Shown one piece after another: positions 1 to 42,923 of a DNA stretch of 64,000 bases; the stretch's first letter is position 1; each line of letters starts with the position of its first letter. Origin of the DNA: Branchiostoma lanceolatum (Eukaryota > Chordata > Leptocardii > Amphioxiformes > Branchiostomatidae); assembly GCF_035083965.1 (NCBI RefSeq), contig NC_089736.1:5583501-5647500 (forward strand). The letters are read 5' to 3'. Both the position numbers and the translations under genes were made by a program. The notes beneath the pieces were generated by a model, which did no database searches, had not been told where the DNA came from, and saw only the letters and a program-made list of their open reading frames with translations.

Positions 1-2760
1 GCTACTCCAGAATTCTTTAAGGTTATATATGACCTTGACAGACTACGAGACTTGTAGTCAAGTCGTTGTCTCGTCCTTGCCCCGTCCCTTTGCCAGGAAT
101 TTTTCTTTTTACAAGTTCAAAATCAACAGCAGGTGTTGGGTTAGCACAAGGACATTATAACGTCATTGCTTAGTCTATTCAAAGCTGATGTTACACATCA
201 ATCATGTCCGCGGAAGACACAATCCTTTTTATGTCCAGCTTTTCTTCACTCCAAAGATGTTTATGTTTATTTTTTTATCACAACATGAAACTTTTGGAGG
301 GCAAAACAGGTGTATGTGCAAGTTTACCTCCCTTTTTTTTCAAACGTGTTTAATTTTCAGCTCTATCTCACGACGTAAAGCAGCACACTGAAATTTCGTT
401 TGCTTTTCACAATTATTTCAGTACCTGTTCACCTAACAATTAATTGGCAAGATCTTGAGATGGATTTTCAATATTGAACTTGAGGGGGGCGTTAGGGCAC
501 TACTGTTGAACTCAGAGGGCGTGAGTAGCCCTATAGGGCACCGGCGGCACCGATGTCAACCACCACCGTACCACCACCCAGTGGCACACAGACACGTTGA
601 TGTAAGAATGTGCAGTAAACATTGTTCAGTTTATTGATGTACAAAAAGTGTATATATGTGTAATTACAATATTAACATGATGTTGAAAATACATATTGTC
701 ATGATGCATTTCGAGTTGACGTTTATCATCAGACTGTATTTGTCAAATCACTTCGGCCCAAATCTTAAAAGAAAAGTAAAGAAAACCCCAACTACCGACC
801 CTTTTTTCAGGACTGTAATCAGAAACTCAGCATTTATGTCCCTCGGCCTAATGAAAGGTTTTAAACAAACTCACAACTCGTACAACCGTGAGTAGTGACA
901 CAATCAAATATAGGATGTCAAACTGCAGAATAGACCGATTCCATAGCCCCGCCCACCTTCATCAAAACGCAGAAATACAAAATCATGACATAAAAAAGCA
1001 AATATTTGACAGTCATGACAGTCACTCTCTCATTGGTCGAACCGCTAATTAGGTTTGCATTCTCTTTAATTTGTCGAACTGATGGACAGTTATACTGAGT
1101 TACTGATTGGTTAATTGTTTGGGATCATTCCAGATCGCGTGTCATCTCAACAGCCACTCTCTCATTGGTCAAACCGCTAATTAGATTTCATTCTATGATT
1201 TGTTGAACTGAATGACAGCTATATACTGCGTTAGATCGGTTGATTGTTTGGGATCATTCCAGTTCGCGTGACATCTCAGCGCCCTCTGTGGCTTTGATAG
1301 TTTAGTGAGGAGACCCTGGCAGGATGCCATAGTGCGACGTGACAGACATGAGCGTATTTAAACTAGACTTTGCCCCGGTTGTTCGAGGGCCAAAGTCTGC
1401 TAACTCAACCGCACAGAGTCGTTAACACAAGTCTGTTGTCATGCGATGGACGGTTCAAACAAGCAAGAACCGTGTCAGCAACACTGCTAGATTCATGAGA
1501 TTGTGTGACGGTTTTCATATGTATAGAAAGTCGTAACTACTTTCTTGTGTGTCTGTGTGTCCCGTGTGTTTGTGCGTATCTGTTTACTCAAGCTTGTGCC
1601 CCCCATCGGCCAGTTCAGAAATTGCAGGGGCGTTTTTGTCAAAATGTTCTGAAGAGGATAACAAGAAGGGATGCTATGGTCTTGGGATGACAGATAGCTT
1701 TTGACGTCGGGAAAAAGTGGGGGGTAGCTAGTTGACCCGTGAAGACGTGCCGTAGATTTTGTAGTATTGTATCCAAGCTTTTCTATGATAGGTTTGCATA
1801 CAAAACTATAGATTTTTGACCACCATTACAATTTTTGTTGACTGGTTGATCATTTGCTTGAGACTTTGAAGAAGAATGCAGGCCCTGGAAAAGGCCCGGG
1901 AACCTAGACTATTTAGATGAAAGAAACTCCCGTCTCAGTGACAAGGATTCCCTCTGGTGTTCTTCAGCCTGATGTGTGTACTTCTTAAGGGAGGATCTTG
2001 TCATGTCTAGACGGTCGGAAAACGTGACAGACCCTTCCTCAAGTCTGTGTTTAAAAGATTAGGATTAACGATCCAAGATTTAAAGATTATCTGTACAAAC
2101 TTTTCCCCATTACTGTCATCATTTTGTTTATACGTAGACAACCTGTTCAACTCTTGTATACCTGTAGTTCATGTTGTTGCAAATACATACTCAGTACTTT
2201 TTTTGTGTGCTTTTGAAATGTGTTCTTGCCTAGAAATATTTAAGACTGTTTCGCTTTGACTGGTATGTAAATAAATCCATACCTGAACTCAGGAAGCGTT
2301 CATAATATCAGATCCTCACATTTACGCGGATGGCCACTGTGTTAAAAAGTTTGACGGTGTTTCAAGGTTCTATCATTTATACATAGGAAAATGGAGAGGG
2401 TTAAATTCTTAATGTGTCCGTCTTTAAAGTCCAAAGGGGTCAAAGTTCTTGTACTTTCAATTTTGTGGCTGGTTAACCTCCTATGCAAAGAAAGTAACAG
2501 GGAAAAACGAAGTCCGTAAAGCAAATAAACCATCGTGTGCGGGCACAGCCAGCTTCTTCTCTAGGTAATGACGAAAAGACAAGACAAGGTCAAAGACTAG
2601 ACTTAGAACCGTCGGCGCTTTCTTGAAATAAAAAGATACAAGGTTCGGAGGATTATAGAAATGGTTAACTGAGCTTCAAATGTGCGCTTTTGAACTTGTT
2701 CCTTCTTGTTTGTTTTTGAGGCTATCAACTTCAACTTGCTGCCCAGATTCTATAGCCTAT
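1..2760. other. Intergenic sequence, no gene recognised
   Basis: Apart from the duplication at 1020-1275 and a dispersed-repeat piece at 1505-1740, nothing coding is supported; the short ORFs have no recognisable domains. An AATAAA at 2270-2275 could end a plus-strand transcript entering from outside the window. Confidence 0.4.
1020..1275. repeat. Tandem duplication of about 130 bp
   Basis: CACTCTCTCATTGGTC, CCGCTAATTAG and GTTTGGGATCATTCCAG each occur twice about 130 bp apart, in the same order. Two ATTGG boxes per unit. Confidence 0.75.
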
Positions 2761-4189
2761 GTACTGACGGTATGGTTTGATCCACTCACACCGGGAAGGA
2801 CCCCTACTCTCTTCGATAAGTGTCGCTGAGGTGCATGCATGTGGCTCTCCTCAAACACGGACCTCCATTTAACGTCACATCCGAGGGACGTAGTTTTCCG
2901 AAAACTTCCTTCATCTGATTCCATCATTCCTTTACGCTCCCATCGGGATACAAGTGATCCATTATTAGCAATACTATTGTTTTTCTGTCTAATAACTTGT
3001 ATAACAGACATTTCAAAAGTGGAGCCTAGGTAAGAAATCTCTGGAAAAGTTTTTAGCCACCTGTCGTCGATTTCCTGGTCCAGCGCTTCTCGCAAACAAT
3101 ACGTTTATATATACATGCTGATGATATCTCAAAATTTCTCTTTTCCATCGCGTCTAGACAGGTTCTTCAGTATCTGTAAATGCATTTTTAAGTTCGCGTG
3201 GTTCTTAATTCGCGGTAGGAAGAAAATGGGAGTGTTCGCGGTGGTTTTAAGTTTGCGTTTGAAACATTAGTAGCGCTAGAGTTATAGGTGGGCAAAAAGT
3301 TTCGCGGTGGTTTTAAGTCGCGTTCACCGTGAACATTTCTGCATCTACAGTAACTTTAAAAGCCATTTTCAATGTTGGATCTGATATTCAATCTTAAACA
3401 AAGATCTGGTTGACTTGAACGGTAAATGAAGCTTGCGACGAGACCAGACAGTCTGAGCGCAGACGAAACCCAGGCTGCAGGAAGGGCCCAGTGTTCGCCT
3501 GTCGTGTTTCATATCGCTTGTCTTGTTCTCTGAAGGCAAACAGACACGTCCAAGGTCAAGAGGAGGTCATGGAGTCTGCAAACGATCGGAAGGACATTAG
3601 GCGAGTGGGGGGGGGGGATATAGAGTCTCGAATTGGAAGGGGCAACGGATTTGGGTTATGATACACAGTCAAACCTATACAAGTGACCACCTCGACATAT
3701 TAAAGGACCACCTGGCTAATGTGACCACTATTTGGTGATCCCTTGATATTTCTCAATTGACACAAGCATTAAGAATTCTGTCTATAGTGACCACGGCTGT
3801 CCACATTCTATCGCCAGTATCGGTCCCTTGGGTTGTCTTCTTGCGGATAGGTTTGACTGTGTACATGTACAAATGTATGCTACGAGTCTTACGACCATTT
3901 AGACAATGAATAAAGCTTGTTGGCGAGAGGGTTCATAAATAACTGATTAACTATAGATATCAGTAAAAAGAACATTATCTCCAAACATATGTTTGATTTT
4001 GGATCGTTGTGTAACGTTACTTCGTTTTGTTTGTGCTGGTCAAGGCGCCGGTTCGAACAATCACGTTGTGGTAGCTGCACATCTTATAAAAGTCGGTAGA
4101 GGTCGTTAGTAAGTGACCAAGAATGGGGCTTTTCAGCAACTAAACTGAAAATTGTTACCTTCGCCAGGTTATGTTTTCGGTTTCGTCTG

Positions 4190-4560
4190 TGGTGGACTGG
4201 CTAGGTATGTGTGTGTGTGCGTTTGTTTGTTACCTCCATGAATTTGGCCTGTCTGTGTGTGTGTTTGTATTTCCAGATACATGTACTAGTATGTGTGCAT
4301 GGTCAGCATAATGGATTGTGATGATGTTTGGTTTGTGGGTAGGTGTTGGGAAGACGAAGGTCAAGATCGATCATGGACCCCTAGCGGCTTTCCCTGGTTC
4401 TGCAGGAGAACTTATTTTTGCACTGGACATGGTGTTTTTAATCTTTTTTATGGCAGTTAGCTTTTGATGTCAGGAAGAAGTGTAGGTTTGTGCCCCCTAG
4501 CAGCTTGTAATTGAACTGCAGGGGTAGTTTTTCTTATTTTATTTCATAGAAGATAACTGA
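4190..4560. repeat. Dispersed GAAGGT-type repeat with GT-rich part
   Basis: Sequence with TTACCTTCGCCAGG, (GT)n, ATGTTTGGTTTGTGGGTAGG and GCCCCCTAGCAGCTTG. Related segments are seen at 1505-1740, 6785-6960, 34520-34750 (opposite strand; CCCACATACCAAATATCA, AACCTTCCTTGCGAAGGT) and 38520-38645. Ends carry CTTCGCxAGG-like short palindromes. Confidence 0.5.
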
Positions 4561-5950
4561 ACAGAATGATTTTCTGCACCAATATATTGAGATAACAAGA
4601 AAAGCTTTTGTGGACCTTTGACAGATGGACAAATAATACACAAGTTGTCTGCTAACAGAAAACCATTCACAATTGTTAAAAAAAACTTTCACAGGAAACC
4701 AATAGCAGTCATTGTTACAAAGACCTTTATTTGTCACAACTCTACAGAAGGAATGCAAGCTCTGATTGGTCTACTACTGAACAACACAAGATCTGTAAGT
4801 AAGCACCTCATTGGTTCCCATGTGATAATGACGGGAAAATCTTTGCAGAACATACCGATTATATACCAAGCAACATTTTTTCACACAGAGCTTTTAATAA
4901 TGCAGTGATCGACAGTGAAATTTATCTATGCAGAAGAATATCACAAATGCTTTGGGTTTTTTTTAATCATCTTTACGTGCCAAGATCCTCTGTTCTAGTG
5001 TGGTCTGGAGTCAGGAAAAAACACCTGGACTCAATTGCACGTGCCAAATACAATCAGAAGCTTGGTCCTCGCAATCGATAGAAAAATCATAATTATTATG
5101 CAAACCTTTAATGCTATATGACAAGGGAAAAACCATAGAGAAGTCCACCAAGCACATACATCATTTCTCAGGCAGTTACCTAACGTACACTCTATAAGAG
5201 AGTTATACAAGAATAATAGTATGGAATGCCTCAAAATGGTGACTTTATGTATCTGTGGTAGCATCAATGAAAAGCTACAAAATCAAAATCTTCCTACAAA
5301 CTTATATTAAGCATAGAACTCTATTCTAGTGAATCTGAAATTCAACACTTTTAGATGATTAATGTCTATCTCAAAGAAGTACATGTAAGGTTCAATAGTA
5401 TAATATCTTCCATTCAAATATCTTTCTTACTTTTAAGTGCTAAGCATGAATAGATTACAACATTTCTTAAACCTTAAGTAGCTATAAAGGTGAAAACTGC
5501 ATTTGAGAAATTTGCGGATTACTTTTATGCAGTCTGCTGACACGATGTATTGCATAATTTCTCGTCTGAACTACCTGTCAATCACTTAAGAATTTATGTA
5601 TGACACACTCTGATTGGTTAATAAATCTCTTGTGTTGCCTCCTATCATTGGTCAGCTAGAAATAACCATCTTTTATGCATGCCTATTTTTGGTGCGATTC
5701 TTGTGCTTCAAGTGAACAATTTCAACACCTTTCCCCTCAGAAGCCAGTGAATTACATCAAACTAAATATGCTGCAAACAAAATTATTGCTTTTCTGAATA
5801 CCTATCTCAGCTTCGATGCATTTCTCTAACTCTTTACATGTGATGTCGAGTTGTACCTAACACAGCTTGCAAAAAAAGCCAGTATCAATGCTATTTATCA
5901 ATTCTGAATAGTAAATTGAACTAAAATGAGTTTGTGTACACAGCAAGCCA
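4560..5950. other. AT-rich intergenic DNA
   Basis: No coding similarity, no clear repeat. Lies between the repeat cluster at 2755-4560 and the villin 3' end. Confidence 0.4.
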
Positions 5951-5955
5951 CTATA

Positions 5956-6533
5956 TTTATTGCATTGTTCTTTAATTATGATTTTTTCCTACAAGTTGGA
6001 ATGACATAAGTCTATCACTACAGGAAAGCCATATCCTATATAAGGTTGCCATTTATTCAACTCATTTCTCTTACAGATGGATACATACAAAATCACCCTC
6101 TTACAAAAAAACTTTGTCCATAATTCTTCAATTTCTGCACGGTGTATGCAATACACTTGTACACGCAGGTACTATTACCTATCTCTGTAATACGTAAGGC
6201 ATTATTGGCAATACGTGGTTCATCAGCAATCCAGGGGGAACTCTCAACACCTTTTTTTGAATATTTGTGATTTTGGTAAGGTCTCAGTAGCCTTCTTCTT
6301 TCTTATAAGTGCCACCAAACTCTTGTACTGTATCTATTTCTTAAATGCCACTTTTGTTGTTGTGTATCTTCAAAATCAGGCATCATTCTAAGTACCACAT
6401 TCAAGCACGTCATTGGTCGAAAATATAAACCATCTAACCTATGACCCCTGGAGTGCTGGTTGCCAGTGTCACCTGGTTGGTTACAGTGCATAGCTACGAT
6501 GCCAGCGGGCTGGCGTCTTAAATTTTCTTTCGT
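5956..6533 (-). other. Probable villin 3' UTR with polyadenylation signals
   Basis: Downstream of the TAG at 6536-6534, minus-strand AATAAA hexamers occur at 6057-6052 and 5961-5956. No other coding sequence is seen between. The 3' UTR would be roughly 480-600 nt. Its true end needs transcript data. Confidence 0.4.
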
Positions 6534-34862
<28,329 letters not shown>

Positions 34863-34882
34863 CTTTCAACGTCCGTCCTCTC
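34863..34882 (-). promoter_or_regulatory. VIL1: 5' UTR part of villin exon 1
   Basis: Between the acceptor AG at 34884-34883 and the start codon lie 20 untranslated bases (GAGAGGACGG then ACGTTGAAAG). The acceptor is preceded by TTTC. The true transcription start is therefore upstream in an unseen non-coding exon. Confidence 0.7.
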
Positions 34883-35995
34883 CTGAAACATGCACAGATG
34901 AAATATGCAAATTAAGACCGGAATCTCCCATTTTCAAACAAGGGGGGAAAAAGAAAGAGACATGGCTATATGGGTCAAGCAACTCGTTGAAGATACAATG
35001 TAATGTTACTAGTAATAGCTTAAAGACCATAAAAAAGTTGAGTTTTCAAATTAAAAAACAAGTAATTTTTCTATACAGGGAAGCAGCAAGTTTTAGTTTA
35101 AGTTGGAGTCTAAAACAAATATTTTCATAATGAAGCTTATAGTTATACTTCCTATCATGTACATGTATACGGTCAAAACTGCCCATGGACACCACTCAGG
35201 GGACCGATAAAATCTGGTCTATGTGGACAGGTGGTCGCTATAGACAGGATTCTTAATGCTTGCGTCAATGGGAAAAATTATCTAAGGGACCAACAAACAA
35301 GTGGTCACACTGGCCAGGTAGTCCTAATGTAGAGGTGGTCACTTATATACTGGTTTGACCGTACCTCCAAAAGTCCTGCTTCAGAAAAAACAAGAAAACT
35401 TGCTGTCCTATGATCCACTAAGCAAAAAAACAAAACAACAACAACATGCTAGGCCTTAAGCACATGCATTACGTAACCGACCCGGAATTTACACCTGTTC
35501 AGTAATTAGTCTACACCACCATTCTAATGTGCATTCTTACCACACTGTTTTATACACTGTATGTGCAGAGGGTAAGTTATAACGTGTAATATGGCTGGTT
35601 TGCATGTATGACAGAATAAGTAAAGGTTTGCTACCTTGCTAATCTTTCTTAAGGTGTCAAGGAAAGAAACAGACTAACTTGTATCAAATACTCAATAGTA
35701 GAAAGGTTCTGGCTACTAGCTGTCTTAAGAACAACCTGTTACAAGGCCCAGTGGTTTCAAATCAGTATCTTTTTACCTGTACTATAGTATGAAACAGGGT
35801 TCTAGCCAGCTTGACATTTTTTTCCATCATCCTAATTTCCATTGACGGAAAGATCGTACAAAGAGTCACCTTGTACAAAGTTCTATCAATTTATTCAATT
35901 TTTGACATTTTTACATCTTTCATACTCATGGATTTTTGTCTGTCAAGGTTGATGGAATGGTGTAAACAAATTTCCATCATATCCAACAAATTTCT

Positions 35996-36099
35996 AGCCT
36001 GAGTACCAGCTTCTGTGGTGACCGCTGGCTCAAAAAACCATGGAGTTAGCAAGCAATTGTTTTTAGCCAGCGGTCACTACGGAGGCTGGTACTCAGGCT
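35996..36099. mobile_element. 104-bp foldback MITE with 11-bp target duplication
   Basis: The element begins AGCCTGAGTACCAGC and ends in the complement GCTGGTACTCAGGCT, with further pairing of GTGACCGCTGGCT and AGCCAGCGGTCAC. AACAAATTTCT flanks it on both sides (35985-35995 and 36100-36110). An 11-bp duplication resembles the 9-11 bp made by Mutator-like transposases. A related imperfect hairpin (AGCCTGAGTGTCATCC) lies at about 20318-20398. Confidence 0.8.
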
Positions 36100-36729
36100 A
36101 ACAAATTTCTGTCAAATGATGGAAAGACGGGTGCTGGTATGCAATTCCAAGCTTTAGTTGTGCGAATCCCTTTGTGAGTCTTTGTTGTTTACTAACTTGC
36201 ACCTGTGTACACACTGATGCAATGTTATCTAAACACGCCGCTGTGCAGACCTCTGACATCCCTTCTGTGTCCTGTGTTAGGTCAAGACATCTGAGACTGA
36301 TATACTGAGTCAAACTGACCACTACCTTGTAAACACTGGTCGCATGAATATGTATTATGTATGTCAGGGAAGAGATCACGATTTGTAAGAATAGGCAATT
36401 CTTAGCAACAGTAACCGCTACAGTAAATTTCAGGATACTGTTACAGTATTTGCTTTGAAAGACAAAAAGAATTTTTCGACTTCAAATCTTTCGACTTCAA
36501 GTGACTTTCGACTTCAAGTGACTTTACATCTTAGTTATTAGCTTGAAAGTCAGGATTCATAAAATCAGGTCTTTGTGGACAGGTGGTAACTATAGACAGG
36601 ATTCTTAATCTTAATGTTTGTGTCGATGGGAAAATTATCTAAGGGACCATGCAGCAAAGAGTGGTCACGTTGGCTAGGTGGTCCTTATGTATAGGTGGTC
36701 ACTTGTACAGGTTTGACTATTTGTTTCGC

Positions 36730-39700
36730 TAGGTATCACACCCAGTAACCAAATTATGTATCGGTACAAGTCATTTGTATAGGAGGTTGAAACTCCTATT
36801 ATCAAGTTACAAACATTTCTATTGCATATCAGGATGTCTGAGGAGTCAAATTATAAGATCATTCCATCCAGCCCACAAAAGAAATTCCTTCAAGCACAAG
36901 AGAGATCTTTACCAAGAGAAGTCTTTGATACTCGCCTAGAAGCAATGTGTAAATACCAGTATCCCATGTTTTTAGAAATGTAAATACCATTTTAATTCGG
37001 ACTCTACCATTTAGAGTCCGCGACCGTGGTATCTCTAATAAAGATTTCAAAGATTTCCAAAGGGGGTGCTGCACTAGAGATCTCTCTAACGCACTGTTTT
37101 TCAAAATGGCGGATTTATGTATCCTGGCGGATTAATGCACACACATTAAACTGAATCATGAGTAATGCAGCACAAGAAATTCTTCTTCTATTCCTCCCAC
37201 CAAACACATAATTCTCACATACCTTTGCAGTCAGGTAGGCTTTTGGAGGTATTGTTCTTGCCACAAAGGTATGACCCAGAAATTATTGTGTAATGGCTTC
37301 CACAGCCCTTGTCATGAATAATATATAATAAACCTACAGATAACAGATAGGAGTCTTCCACCCAAAGAAAATGTCATGTAAAAACAGAAACTGTTTCGCA
37401 TTAATTTTGAGAACCGTTTCTTTTGAAACTTACGAGTTATGATTTTGAGAGTTTTTTTATGGAAGTGTTTGAATTTCATAACTATTTTTCTTGATTTTGA
37501 TGATAAGGTTTGCTGTTAAACTGTCAAGTAAAAAAGATGCACCTATCCAACACCCCCACCCTTCTTTAATAATGGTCTGTACCTTCACAATAGAAAAATT
37601 ACAACATTGGCATTTTTAACTTGCTATAATAAAACAACAAAAATAAAACATAAAACAAAAAAATGTATCATCTTATTAAATGATGTCAACCAGAAAAATG
37701 AAGACGTCATTAAACATTCATAACCTTTTCAGCTTTCATATTTCTCAAGGGAGATTACCATGCTTAATCTTTTTGGATTCTGAAAATATTTGTGGCAGGT
37801 GTTACAAGAATAGCCATATTTCCAGTATGGAGAATATTTATTTAAATGTGGAAACACCGTATTACCCCTTAGAGGAGAGCCAATTGCAAGCTTCCAGGGA
37901 ACTAAAGATCCCAACACACTTATCAAATAGAGTAGGGATCTGTCCCAGTGTGAGTGGATCAAAGCTTAATTTACAGTCTGGTCTTATGCAGCTTGTACCT
38001 ACTGTACACAACTGTTGTGTTATGCCTAAAGGTGGTTATTCAAAATGAATGAACAAAGAAACAAACAAATACCTTACCCCTGATGTAACTACATGTTCAA
38101 AATGTTGCTCTATTGTTGCATGTAAGAACAAAATTAATAGTAATTCTTCTTTTCATTGTTCTTGCTGTGAAATTTCAACATTGTTTACCTTAATATACAC
38201 AAGACGTTTTGGCATGTTTAAAATGTTGTTATACTGAAATGCATTTAAGCATATAAGAACAAACAATAGTTCTCTTTAACATTATTCTCGCTGTGAAATT
38301 TCAAGGTTGCATTGACGGGCATCTAGAATGAAAACCTTGGCCACACCATAGACAAACAAGAGCTCTTGCCGAAAGGTTTGTTTTGTTTTTCTTGTGCGGA
38401 GCTGGGATGGGCAGTATGACCATATATAGACAAAATCCTGTGTTGATTGAAGGAAGACATTCATGGCTAATACTGTAAATTGTGAAACATTTGCGGTGGT
38501 TTTATTCTTTACGAACCATGATGTTATGAATCTGTTTTAGGTTTTTGAGTTATGCTGCTAAACCATATACATCAAAACAAAACATACATACATGTACAAT
38601 AGACAAAAGCTATCAAAAGCATAATCTTCTTGGTGAAGGTAATAAAACTAAATTATTCTAAAACTCACCAAATACAATTCAACTCCACAGAAAACAGTCT
38701 CTACCGAGCTTGTTCAGTCAGACACAATATACTGTTACAGTACAGTATTAAGTGATGCTTATCACTACTTTAACTTACTGTTAGCTTTAGGAGTGGTCAA
38801 AACAGCCCTATAATTGTTGACTGTTGGTGTGGTCATTTTATTACTCAGGGTTCAACAAGTTATTAAACATTCACTTGCCCTATAGGGCAAATGAATTTAT
38901 GGACTGTGGAATGATTCCCTATATAGCGCAAAAACATAAAAAATCTACTGGCCCAAACCAACTTTTCACTTAGGCCTGACATACTTCTATGCATTTCTAC
39001 TTGCAGCATTATATAGAATCCTTTTATTTTTCAGTAAAAAAATCTCTCAGCATTACCGTTTGGGGATGGCTCGTGACGCTTGTATATTACTTATTAACTG
39101 ATATTTTGAAGGCTAACCCTGGTTCTTATCTTAAAGAATGGGACTTATTGACATACAACCCAATATTTGGCAAAAGACAATGTCAAGGCACATAAGATCT
39201 CTGGTTTAACATAGCTAGTGCACCTATAATAGCGTCTGTATACAGCTTATGATAATTTAGGGCCCACTTCATTTCATACAATTGTTAATGTGCGTACTAC
39301 TACTAGTCAATGGGATTATGATATGTAACGTTTGCTTTTATTGTATCAACTGCAAATTTAGTACACTGCGAAAAATATTTTTCCCTCCTACCGAGAAATA
39401 AAACCACTGTGAAAGTAAAGGAATCTACCATACTAGTACAACTAGTAGCATGACTTGAAAATGATGTGAAATACTTACAGAATAGTATAACAATAAAGGT
39501 TTGTAAACTTAACACATACATAGGAACTACAGAAATGATGCGGAAAGTTGTATCAATGGTTCATAACAATTCTTATCAATAGTTTGCATACTTGTACACA
39601 TCATTTGGCACTTTTAACTATACAAACACATGGTTTAAATGCCTTTAAAGATCTTTTAAACAATCAAATCCATTCCAAGTCACGAAAGAAAACATTTTTC

Positions 39701-42700
39701 TGCTTCCGTGCGGTTCCTGGTATTGTCGGAATGTTTGGAAAAGGAAAGTTAAAAGAAACAAACTGAATTCACTTTCTTTGCTTGGTTGAGCAACTACATA
39801 TATACATTTAAATCTAGTTTCCTACATTGGCATTTCAAATGTGAGATGTGTTTATCTTGTAGGTTGAAGAATTCAAGTACAAATGAATCTGTTGTTACAG
39901 AGGTTTTTAACCCATACCAAAGAGAGAACAAAAATTACATTAAAAAAAAGGGAAAAATAAAATTCATGTTCACCTTTCAACTCTAGATCTTTGGAACAAT
40001 ATTAAGCATATTTAAAATCATGTGTGCATGTAAAGTAAGAAATTTTCATCTAAAAGTACTGACGTTTGATATTGAAATGTTTTACAAACTGACTAAAATA
40101 ACATAAGGAACATATTGTTGAAAATCAAACCAATAAAAAAATTGTAAAACTTAACTTATCAAAGTAATAAAAGCAGTTGACTGAGGCCAAAGCTTGATGC
40201 CTTTTTGTTCAATAGCTCTTGGTGCAATGCGACTTTGCTACGGCTTGCGTATTCTAGCCAAGCACACTGGGTCACCCCAACTCTTCTCGATATGTGTTAT
40301 GAAAATACTAGCAGTAAAATAACAGTATCTGAAAATCATTAATCAGCAAAAATCAACACATTTGTGAAAAAATTCTACTGGTCAAATTCTAACCCTAAAC
40401 AGGTGTTTCCAGTCAATTCCTTCATTGCTTCAATGGTTAGAAACTATTTCAGTGGGTGGCAAGGGTGATGGTATTATAGGCTTAAATAAACTCTTCTTAA
40501 GACAAAATGTTGAAGGAAATCTGAAGATATAATTTTCTTCCCATTTTAACTACCCCCTTATATAACAAAATAAACATTTCCTCAAAGAATCATGAATCCC
40601 AAAGATGGCTGGGAATATTAGTTTGTACTTTGTTGCACCTGTAACCCCTTCTAGACCCTCAAAGTGGTGCCCAATGAAAGCGTTGACTGATAGTTTAAGT
40701 TCATGTCTGTTGCTGTAATGCATTCCTGGGACTACATCCTACCTTCTCTCATTGCAAAACTATGTGCAGTTTCACACGAACACCGGAAACTACCCTTCAA
40801 CACATAACATCTGCACTTTTTCTTACTTTTTAAAGTGCATCTTACCATTGTCAAGTACAAAAAGTGTTAACCTTCTCCCTGCTGCCTAACTCTGTAACTA
40901 ATAGATATTGGGGGGCCAAACGGCTACTTCTGTGTGCTAAAGATTGAATATCTTATGCCACGAAATGTATTAGGAGATCAGAGAATAAAATTTTAATTTT
41001 AGTTACTAATCCTGTAAATGTTGAAACTTTTGTGATTTCTTTTTCGCTTACGACCTGAATTCAAGACACCTTTCTGACCCGAATTCAAGACACCACAAAT
41101 ATGTCTCTCTTGTATGACCACTATACGAAGGAAGGGTTTCAACGGAAGCCAATTAATTATCATGGAAGGTAAATTACTGTAACATAATCCCCAAGACACA
41201 TTATACAAGAAATTAATTCTACCAGTTTCGAAGTATAAACCATTATCATTAATTAACCTCCCTCTTCCTGATTGTGAATCTATACTCTTGTGTTTCTATA
41301 GGTTAAATCATATAGTAGAAGGCAGCAGTTACAGGGTTAAAGAACTGATGTAACAGTACTGGTGCTATTTCTTCTGCAAAAAATTGACTTGTAAATGTGT
41401 ACAATTTGTATTTATTTTTTGTGGTCGATGCACTTCTATGTAATATATTTTTTCAAATCGGAAAGCTGGATATACAATTTTCTTTAGTTTGTAGAAAAAG
41501 TATATTACATCAATAATGTACAGCCTCCCACCTGAGTAAAAAAAAACATAAAAAATAATTGCAATTGTCTCCTAAAGTGAAACTGCTTCTTTCACTATGG
41601 GAATGAATTAGACTTTTGGCAGCCTTCCATATCCTTACTTACTTACAAACACAGACATGCCAAAGTGCACCACCATAAATGCTTTCGTTAAGTTACAGTC
41701 CATATTTGGTCGTGTTTAACCCTTATCACTCTAAAGGCGCCATTAGGCACTTCATTCCCAATTGGGTAGCAGGTAGCAGGGAGAAGGTTAACATGATTTG
41801 GTTGGTATAAAAGAGATGGCTATATGTAATTGAGTTACACCCTTTGCAATGGTGGAAGGAAAATAACAAAATAGGGTGGGGTTTTTAACCTTCTCCCTGC
41901 TGCCTAACCCCGTAACCAATACAAATTCGGTGCCAAATGGCTAATTTAGCAGGAGGAGGGTTATGAGTGGCAGAAGGCCAAGAAGGAAATGAGAGCCAGA
42001 CTTAGGAAGTTAAGATGGAATGAGATGTCTCCTCCAAAAAGGAAACAAATTTAGAGATAAGAGAAAAAGTACTGATTTCCTAGTAACCCTTCGATATAGT
42101 ATAGTGACTTGGCAACTTCTCGGACTCTTAATGCTTGTGCCAATGCAAAAAGTAATTTAAAAAAACTTGGTTACAATGGCCAGGTGGCCCTTATGTAGAG
42201 TTTGCCACTAGTTTAAGTATTCTAAACAATTAAGAATTCAAAAACGTCATTGGAATATAATACTGTTCTTTACTACTACATATACTATTCTTCTGAACTT
42301 AAACATTTGAAAGAAAGTTTTGTCAGGGTTTATAGCTCACCGAGTGTGTAGTTTATTATAGAGCAGGTTCTTAGAATTCACAACAAGATAAAAGACTTGT
42401 TGGTTGTTTCGGCAACTAATTACATTTTGTTTGCAAACGTAATCAAATTTTGATCCATTTTTCAATCTCCAAGTCTAGCCAACTGTTTCTGTGTGCTTTT
42501 AGTTGCCGTTTTTATGTATACTCGCACAAAACGGAGGGTGTGGTGTTATGTTCTGTTCTTATTTGTATGTAGGGTGAAGCTGTAATAGTACATTCCATTG
42601 TAAATAACATCAACAATTACTTGTTTATTTAAGGGTAGGGTACACCCTGTTTTAAAACACGCCTAGCTCTGTAGTCATCTCAGCACTGAAAGATTGTTAC

Positions 42701-42900
42701 AGTAGTTTCACAGTTTACCACAGCACTGTACTGTGAATATGGAAATGTTTGCGACGGTTTTATCTTTGTGGCTTTTCGCAGTTCCTCTATACCACGAAAT
42801 CTTGATTTTGTGCTATACAGTATTGGTTCGACCACAAACTTAAAACACTGCATAAACAAAACACAGGAGTCCTATTGAAATCAAATTCGCATGGAAATAA
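36730..42900. other. Upstream region or long 5' intron of villin, repeat debris
   Basis: Holds the SINE-like 3' fragment at 37880-38045, short dispersed repeats at 40865-41960, MITE fragments near 38470 and 42085-42200, and a small hairpin (CGGACTCT/AGAGTCCG) at about 36998-37020. No exon recognised. Confidence 0.4.
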
Positions 42901-42923
42901 ATTAATTTACTGTACCACATGTA

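Noticed and set aside
2757..3095. 112-codon minus-strand ORF
   Set aside because: Part of it is the 3' half of the SINE-like repeat (CCCGGTGTGAGTGGATCAAA); the protein has no recognisable features.
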